10,425 nt of DNA, from assembly GCA_963632245.1 (NCBI GenBank), contig CAVGTF010000084.1, positions 1-10,425 of the forward strand, given 5' to 3'. The stretch is from UBA1724 sp963632245 (GTDB lineage: Bacteria > Verrucomicrobiota > Lentisphaeria > Oligosphaerales > Oligosphaeraceae). Positions 6,260 to 10,425 of the stretch are shown one piece after another. The position numbers and the translations under genes were made by a program. The stretch's first letter is position 1, and every line of letters begins with the position of its first letter. A model generated the notes under the pieces. The model was not told the DNA's origin, ran no database searches, and saw only the letters and a list, made by a program, of their open reading frames with translations.

Positions 6260-8014
6260 ATGGCGAACCACACTTCCACCAGGCAGAACCGGGCGGATTC
6301 CCTTCCGCCTCCCACGCCCCTCACTCGGGACGAGGAAGACACCCGCATGGAGCAATTCCGCGAGGGCCTGAAGGCCTCCTGCCAGGAGAGCCTCAACCGC
6401 TCCCGGAAGGCACTCTCCTGGAGCGGGCGCTTCTTCGACCGGGAAAACACCCTAGGCGCCTTCCTCTTCCTGGTCGTGTGGCTCGCCGGCGCCGCCTTCC
6501 GGCTCCCACTGACACAGGGACATACCCTCCACGAACGGCTCCAGAACCCGGAGTTCCTGCTCTTCCTGCTGGTCCTGGGACTCTTCCTCACCCTCTTCCA
6601 GATCGCCCTCAACAGCCCCTGGCGCACCGCGCGGCCCGTCCCAAAACGGAAGGAATTCCTGCTGGTATCGCTCTCGTTGCTGCTGGAATTCGCCGCGATC
6701 TTCGCCATCGTCCGCTCGCCCTCGCTGCCCACCGACCACTCCTGGCAGATGCTGGCGATCCTGCCGCTCTCCTTCTTCCCCGCCATCCTGGTGAATCTCC
6801 TGGATGCGCGCACCGCCGTGTGCACCGCAATTCTCCAGGCCGCGCTCTTGCCCCTGCAGATCCGCCTCCCGAGCGGTGACAACCCATACCAGCTCTTCAT
6901 CTTCGCCCTCATCGTCTCCATGGGTGCAATCCCCTGCTTCCGGGACATCAGCCTCCGAATCCGATATCTGACCCACGGACTCATGCAGGGCGCACTCATT
7001 GCGATAGCCGGATTGCTGGCATACTACTTCGCGCCGCGCTCCGGCTCCGAGCCCACCGACTGGGCGCACCTGGCGCGCTGGACGCTCCTCTCCGGAGTCT
7101 CCCAGGGCTTCCTCACCGGATTGGCATGCATGCTCTTCCTGCCCATGCTGGAACTTCTCTTCCGCCTGCCCACTCCCATGACCCTGGCGGAGCTCACCGA
7201 CGTGAATACGCCGCTTTTGCAGCGTCTGCGCGCCGAGGCGCCCGGCACCTACCAGCACTCCCTGGATGTAGCGGAGATGGCCACCAATGCCGCCTCCCTC
7301 ATCGGCGCAGACGCGAAGCTGGTGCATGTCATGGCGCTCTACCACGATGTCGGGAAGCTCTTTGCGCCGCAGTATTTTGCCGAGAACATGACGGGCGGCA
7401 ACAACCCCCTGGAGAACAGCCTCTCCCCCGAAGAGAGCGCCAGCCTCATCTTCGAACACACCTTCCACGGCGTCCAGCTGGCCGCAAAATACCACCTCTC
7501 GCCACTCATCTTCCCCGCCATCCGGCAGCACCACGGTAACACGCTGTTGGAGCACTTCTACAAGAAGGCATGCGATCTGGCCGCCGAACGCCACGAGCCC
7601 CCGCCCTCCGAAGAGCGCTTCCGCTATCCCCAGAAGCCCTACGATTCCCGGGAAGTGGCCATCCTCTCCTTGGCGGACAGCTCCGAGGCCGCAGTCCGCG
7701 CGCTGCTTTCCACGAAGCCCGATCTCTCCAAGGTCGCCAAGGAGCTCCTGGAGCAGCCCGCCGAGGGCCATGACGCCAACGAGACCACCGCGCGATACCT
7801 GGAGATCCTCTCCCAGCACTTTGGCGGAAAGGATCCCGCGGTCCTGGTCAAGGCCATTGACGACCGCATTGCCTCCGTCTTCCGAAAGAACTACAACGAC
7901 CACCAGCTGGACAATGTGGATCTAACCACCCGCGAGCTGGCCGTCATGGCCAAGAGCTTCCGGGAGACCATCCTCTTCCACTTCCACGCACGGCCGGAAT
8001 ACCGCACCCGATGA
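6260..8014 (+). CDS. pgpH: PgpH-like membrane HD-domain phosphodiesterase, short form without extracellular domain
   Basis: The C-terminal half matches the 7TMR-HD/PgpH family, whose members cleave cyclic-di-AMP at the inner face of the membrane. Ligand residues are visible: H333 in GTYQHSLDVAEMA, H362/D363 in ALYHDVGKL, MTGGNNP (377-383), H400, H424/H425 in RQHHGNTL, and D473 in ILSLADSSEAAVRAL. FRYPQKP and the end FHFHARPEYRTR are also typical. Hydrophobic segments lie at about 65-82, 98-118, 133-151, 163-200, 210-228, 242-256 and 285-300. In Listeria-type PgpH a large extracellular 7TMR-HDED domain of roughly 200 or more residues follows the first membrane segment; here only about 15 residues separate segments one and two. 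A stretch at about 483-540 looks longer than usual. The ATG at 6260 has no ribosome binding site; ATG 6347 does (555-residue product) and is a serious alternative. The stop overlaps ybeY (ATGA). Confidence 0.88.
   Translation: MANHTSTRQNRADSLPPPTPLTRDEEDTRMEQFREGLKASCQESLNRSRKALSWSGRFFDRENTLGAFLFLVVWLAGAAFRLPLTQGHTLHERLQNPEFLLFLLVLGLFLTLFQIALNSPWRTARPVPKRKEFLLVSLSLLLEFAAIFAIVRSPSLPTDHSWQMLAILPLSFFPAILVNLLDARTAVCTAILQAALLPLQIRLPSGDNPYQLFIFALIVSMGAIPCFRDISLRIRYLTHGLMQGALIAIAGLLAYYFAPRSGSEPTDWAHLARWTLLSGVSQGFLTGLACMLFLPMLELLFRLPTPMTLAELTDVNTPLLQRLRAEAPGTYQHSLDVAEMATNAASLIGADAKLVHVMALYHDVGKLFAPQYFAENMTGGNNPLENSLSPEESASLIFEHTFHGVQLAAKYHLSPLIFPAIRQHHGNTLLEHFYKKACDLAAERHEPPPSEERFRYPQKPYDSREVAILSLADSSEAAVRALLSTKPDLSKVAKELLEQPAEGHDANETTARYLEILSQHFGGKDPAVLVKAIDDRIASVFRKNYNDHQLDNVDLTTRELAVMAKSFRETILFHFHARPEYRTR
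6332..6337 (+). promoter_or_regulatory. Shine-Dalgarno supporting an alternative pgpH start at 6347
   Basis: GAGGAA sits 9 bases before the in-frame ATG at 6347, whereas the ATG at 6260 is preceded only by a C/A-rich stretch. Starting at 6347 removes 29 residues of low-complexity, Pro/Asp-rich sequence and no recognisable domain. However GAGGAA also encodes a Glu/Asp run in the longer frame, so the evidence is not decisive. Confidence 0.4.
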
Positions 8015-8511
8015 TTCTCTCTGTCCTCAAGATGCCCAGCCTCCGGAAGGTCCGGAATCTTTCCACCTACCAGAAGGCGCTCCAGACCATCCTTCCCGAA
8101 ACCGGCCTACCCTACCAGGCGCCTGGCGAAATCCAGTTCGTGCTAGTCACGGTCCCCCGCATGGTGAGGCTCAACTACCTGCACCTGAAGCACGAAGGTC
8201 CCACCGATGTGATCACCTACGACCTGCGGCCTACCCCCGACGAAGCCATCCCACTGCTTCCACAGGAGCTCCTGGGAATCCCCACCCTCGCCGAAATCTA
8301 CATCTGCCCCGAGGTCGCACGCAAACAGGCGCCGCAATTCCAGGAACCGCCCTCGCGGGAGCTCTTCCGATACGCGGTCCACGGACTGCTCCACCTCGCG
8401 GGACTCGACGACCACACCCCCGAAGACCTGGCCGCCATGCGCGCCGGCGAAGAACGGCTCCTCCACGCCGCCGAAGCCGCCGGATTCTCCCTCCTGGACT
8501 TCCTGGCGTAA
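8011..8511 (+). CDS. ybeY: Endoribonuclease YbeY
   Basis: YbeY is a metal-dependent RNase for 16S rRNA 3'-end maturation and ribosome quality control in the cytoplasm. The 166-residue protein has the fold signatures: LNYLHLKHEGPTDVITYDL (54-72), matching the usual LN-Y-R--D-PTDVLSF block, and the metal motif HGLLHLAGLDDH (124-135). H124 and H128 are in place. The usual third ligand (H in GYDH) aligns with D134, with H135 next to it; some other lineages also carry a non-His residue here. After it, TPEDLAAMRAGEERLL is typical of the family. The start ATG overlaps the pgpH stop as ATGA, implying translational coupling; pgpH and ybeY are also neighbours in many other bacteria. Possible hairpin terminator across the stop codon. 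Confidence 0.92.
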   Translation: MILSVLKMPSLRKVRNLSTYQKALQTILPETGLPYQAPGEIQFVLVTVPRMVRLNYLHLKHEGPTDVITYDLRPTPDEAIPLLPQELLGIPTLAEIYICPEVARKQAPQFQEPPSRELFRYAVHGLLHLAGLDDHTPEDLAAMRAGEERLLHAAEAAGFSLLDFLA

Positions 8512-8530
8512 AAAACGCCATCCCCCTTTT
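8504..8530 (+). terminator. Small hairpin across the ybeY stop codon, candidate terminator
   Basis: TGGCGT (8504-8509) pairs perfectly with ACGCCA (8515-8520) around an AAAAA loop, and TCCCCCTTTT follows. The T-run is short and interrupted by C, so termination would be weak. Its position between the pgpH-ybeY unit and a 136-base gap makes biological sense. Confidence 0.45.
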
Positions 8531-8591
8531 CCTACTGAAAGCAACCCCGAACCCCTCGACGCCACCTGGTCGCGAAACACGCCCTCACCGC

Positions 8592-8623
8592 CGCCGCAAA
8601 AAAAACACACATTCTCTGCGGCG
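8592..8623 (+). other. Inverted repeat upstream of the CorC/HlyC gene
   Basis: CGCCGCA (8592-8598) pairs perfectly with TGCGGCG (8617-8623) around an 18-base loop that begins with an A-run. It lies 24 bases before the next start codon, within the only gap above 130 bases in the window. It could be an operator, a leader hairpin or chance; I see no convincing -35/-10 pair around it. Confidence 0.4.
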
Positions 8624-8647
8624 AAAGGCGCGGCCCCTGGCTCCTAT

Positions 8648-9913
8648 ATGTCAAACACCCTCCTTTTCCTCCTGGCTCTCCTTCTGGCGATCCTCGCACA
8701 CTTCTTCCTCCTCTCAAACCACTTCCTCTCGCTCTTCGGACGCGCACAACTGCGGAAACTCCGTGAGAATCACCGCCTGCTCTCCGAGCGCCTGGAGGAT
8801 GTCCTGGAGAAGAAGCTAGTCCTGCGCGTCGCCCTCCAGTGGGAGGCCGCGCTCTGCGCCGCCGCCTCTGTCGTCCTGGCGACCCTGTGGTTCTGCGCCA
8901 CATCCTGGCCGATCTGGGGACGCTGCACCCTCTGCGCCGTCATTTTCCTCCTGCTAGAGATCCTCCAGCTGCTGTTGCAACAGCAACTGCCCCTCCCCGC
9001 TACCGCACGCGTCATCGCCGCAGCCGTCCATCCCGCGCGGCTCCTGGCAATCCTGGGATGGCCCTTCCAGGCACTGGAGGACAAGCGCGACGAATCCGGC
9101 ACTGACGACACCAAGAACACCGTCACCACCGAAGACGCCATCCGCTCGCTGGTAGAAGAGGACGACGCCGAGGAATCCGATCCCGCCGCCCCCGAAGACG
9201 ACCTGAAGCTGGAGGAGAAGCGGATGCTCACCGGCGTCATGAATCTGGACATCACCCTCGTCCACGAAATCATGACTCCCCGCGTGGACATCGATGCCAT
9301 CAGCCAGGACGCCACCGTCGCCGAGGCCAAGGCGCTCATCGCCCGCACCGGCCACTCCCGCATCCCGGTCTACCGCAAGTCCATTGACGCCATCACGGGC
9401 ATCCTCTACGCCAAGGACCTGCTGGACGAAGAGAAGGTCGCCAATGCCCAGGCGGTCTCCGCCTTCTCCCGCCCGCCACTCTTCATCCCCGAGACCAAGA
9501 AGATCGCCGATCTCCTCAAGGAATTCCGCAGCAAGCACAACCACCTTGCCGTGGTCCTGGACGAATACGGCGGCACTGGCGGAATCATCACCATTGAGGA
9601 CATCCTGGAGGAGATCGTGGGCGAGATCGAGGACGAATACGACCGCACCCAGCCCCTCCAGCAGGCAACCCCCGATGCCGATGGCGCCCTCACCGTGGAC
9701 GCCCGCACCACCATCTGGGAGATCAACAACGCCCTGGATTTGGAGATCCCCGAAGACGAGGGGTATGACACTTTGGCTGGCTATATTATGGCCACCCTCG
9801 GACGGATCCCCAAAACAGGGGAAAAGGTAGAGACGCCGTTCCTCCAGGCGGAGATTCTCCGCGCCTCCCCGCGCCGCCTCATCACTCTCAAAATCCGGCG
9901 CAAGGCCGAGTAG
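8648..9913 (+). CDS. CorC/HlyC family CNNM (DUF21) and CBS-domain membrane protein
   Basis: This 421-residue protein has the usual three-part layout. Residues about 1-140 hold hydrophobic segments near 4-24, 64-84 and 92-112, a divergent CNNM/DUF21 membrane region. An acidic linker (about 145-190, with EEDDAEESDPAAPEDD) follows. The core LTGVMNLDITLVHEIMTPR (194-212) leads into a CBS pair (about 205-330) with HSRIPVYR, GILYAKDLL, HLAVVLDEYGGTGGIITIEDILEEIVGEI. The end (about 340-421) is the CorC/HlyC transporter-associated domain (IWEINNALDLEIP, YDTLAGYIM, LGRIPKTGEKV). Members bind adenine nucleotides at the CBS pair and are linked to magnesium or other cation export; the old 'hemolysin' label is not informative. 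The start has no Shine-Dalgarno. The next gene begins 33 bases later, so the two are probably co-transcribed. Confidence 0.92.
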   Translation: MSNTLLFLLALLLAILAHFFLLSNHFLSLFGRAQLRKLRENHRLLSERLEDVLEKKLVLRVALQWEAALCAAASVVLATLWFCATSWPIWGRCTLCAVIFLLLEILQLLLQQQLPLPATARVIAAAVHPARLLAILGWPFQALEDKRDESGTDDTKNTVTTEDAIRSLVEEDDAEESDPAAPEDDLKLEEKRMLTGVMNLDITLVHEIMTPRVDIDAISQDATVAEAKALIARTGHSRIPVYRKSIDAITGILYAKDLLDEEKVANAQAVSAFSRPPLFIPETKKIADLLKEFRSKHNHLAVVLDEYGGTGGIITIEDILEEIVGEIEDEYDRTQPLQQATPDADGALTVDARTTIWEINNALDLEIPEDEGYDTLAGYIMATLGRIPKTGEKVETPFLQAEILRASPRRLITLKIRRKAE

Positions 9914-9946
9914 CAGTCTCTCCTACACACCATTTTCCCCCACACT

Positions 9947-10425
9947 ATGATCCAGACCATACTCATCGTCGCCGTCGTCCTGTTGCTCCTGGCACTGGAA
10001 CGGGGCGTCACTCTATGGGCCGTAAAAAATCCCGGCGGGCGATCCTTTATTCGAAAGCACGCCTTCATCCAGCCAAACGGGATCTCCATCATGAGATTCC
10101 CGCAGGGAGTGGTCGCCGTCCTCCTAGCCGTCTTCGGCTTCTGGGCAACCGCAATCCTCTGGTTCTCCTTCTGGATGATCACCGACCTCACCGACGGCAC
10201 CATCGCCCGCGGCTGCGACCTGAAGACCCCCGCCGGACAGTGGCTCGATCCCCTGGCGGACAAATTCATGTCCTTCCCCGTGCTGCTCTTCCTGGCGCTG
10301 GGGACCAGTGAGCCGCATCCGCGCCTCGACATGGTCATCGCATACTGTGTCATCGACATCATCGGGCAGTGTTCCCGCTTCTTCTGCAAGAAGAAGGCAG
10401 CAAACTCCTTCGGAAAGGTCAAGAC
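9947..10425 (+). CDS. CDP-alcohol phosphatidyltransferase (3' end outside window)
   Basis: The frame runs from ATG 9947 off the right edge (159 residues seen). The full CDP-alcohol phosphotransferase signature is present: D80, D83, G84, A87, R88, G97, D101 and D105 in a segment that reads DLTDGTIARG (80-89) and GQWLDPLADK (97-106). These membrane enzymes move a phosphatidyl group from CDP-diacylglycerol to an alcohol such as glycerol-3-phosphate or serine. Membrane segments are visible at about 2-18, 52-78 and 108-120. The PNGISIMRFPQG stretch (43-54) corresponds to the N-terminal start of PgsA-type enzymes, so the 40 residues before it, with an extra hydrophobic helix, are an N-terminal extension. 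SFGKVK at the end resembles the PgsA F-G-K-x-K-T motif, which favours phosphatidylglycerophosphate synthase over other members, but this is tentative. No Shine-Dalgarno is seen. Confidence 0.85.
   Translation, partial: MIQTILIVAVVLLLLALERGVTLWAVKNPGGRSFIRKHAFIQPNGISIMRFPQGVVAVLLAVFGFWATAILWFSFWMITDLTDGTIARGCDLKTPAGQWLDPLADKFMSFPVLLFLALGTSEPHPRLDMVIAYCVIDIIGQCSRFFCKKKAANSFGKVK

Noticed and set aside
4403..6355. A 650-residue open frame on the minus strand opposite paaK and the M18 gene
   Set aside because: Its sequence is Gly/Val/Ala/His-rich without domains, as expected opposite a GC-rich gene; the + strand M18 gene has all catalytic residues.
5953..6879. A 308-residue + strand frame spanning the M18 end, the spacer and the pgpH start
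   Set aside because: It is Arg/Pro-rich, lacks domains and crosses two well-supported genes and an inverted repeat.
6452..7903. A 483-residue minus-strand frame opposite pgpH
   Set aside because: Gly/Glu/Gln-rich shadow; the + strand has the complete HD-domain signature.
1..10425. CRISPR arrays, insertion sequences, tRNA or rRNA genes
   Set aside because: No spaced direct repeats, transposase motifs with flanking inverted repeats, tRNA cloverleaf or rRNA-like sequence was seen on reading both strands.

Overview
The window is a GC-rich bacterial segment in which every supported gene lies on the + strand with short gaps. The gene mix is a soluble FtsK-type ATPase, histidine biosynthesis genes, a phenylacetate-CoA ligase-type enzyme, an M18 aminopeptidase, a PgpH-type HD phosphodiesterase, YbeY, a CBS-domain CorC/HlyC protein and a CDP-alcohol phosphatidyltransferase. 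This looks like chromosomal core genome. I see no phage, transposon, CRISPR, rRNA or tRNA signal. The HisE and HisG sequences resemble the actinobacterial type, but the pgpH-ybeY-corC block and the mostly Shine-Dalgarno-poor, pyrimidine-rich leaders would also fit a Gram-negative lineage such as PVC bacteria (Lentisphaerae/Verrucomicrobia-like). I hold that taxonomic guess only weakly.

Left block (1-3264): the 3' part of a RodZ-like helix-turn-helix protein with one membrane segment is followed 13 bases later by a 588-residue protein. That protein carries FtsK alpha-, motor- and gamma-like regions, lacks an N-terminal membrane domain, and continues in frame into a complete HisE (phosphoribosyl-ATP pyrophosphohydrolase) domain. 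hisG follows 31 bases after its stop. HisG and HisE catalyse the first two steps of histidine synthesis, so the operon logic for HisE is clear; its physical attachment to a DNA-translocase-like ATPase is the most unusual thing in the window.

Middle block (3265-6259): a PaaK-family acyl/aryl-CoA ligase with a good ribosome binding site and a possible promoter, then an M18 zinc aminopeptidase with a strong ribosome binding site. A structure-rich 120-base spacer follows, with a long inverted repeat that may be a terminator.

Right block (6260-10425): a PgpH-like membrane HD hydrolase that lacks the usual large extracellular domain overlaps ybeY by 4 bases (ATGA). A small hairpin across the ybeY stop codon may end that unit. 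Next come a CorC/HlyC-type CNNM/CBS membrane protein and, running off the window end, a CDP-alcohol phosphatidyltransferase. The PgpH/YbeY pair suggests coupling of cyclic-di-AMP turnover and RNA/ribosome quality control; the last two genes concern the membrane and its lipids.
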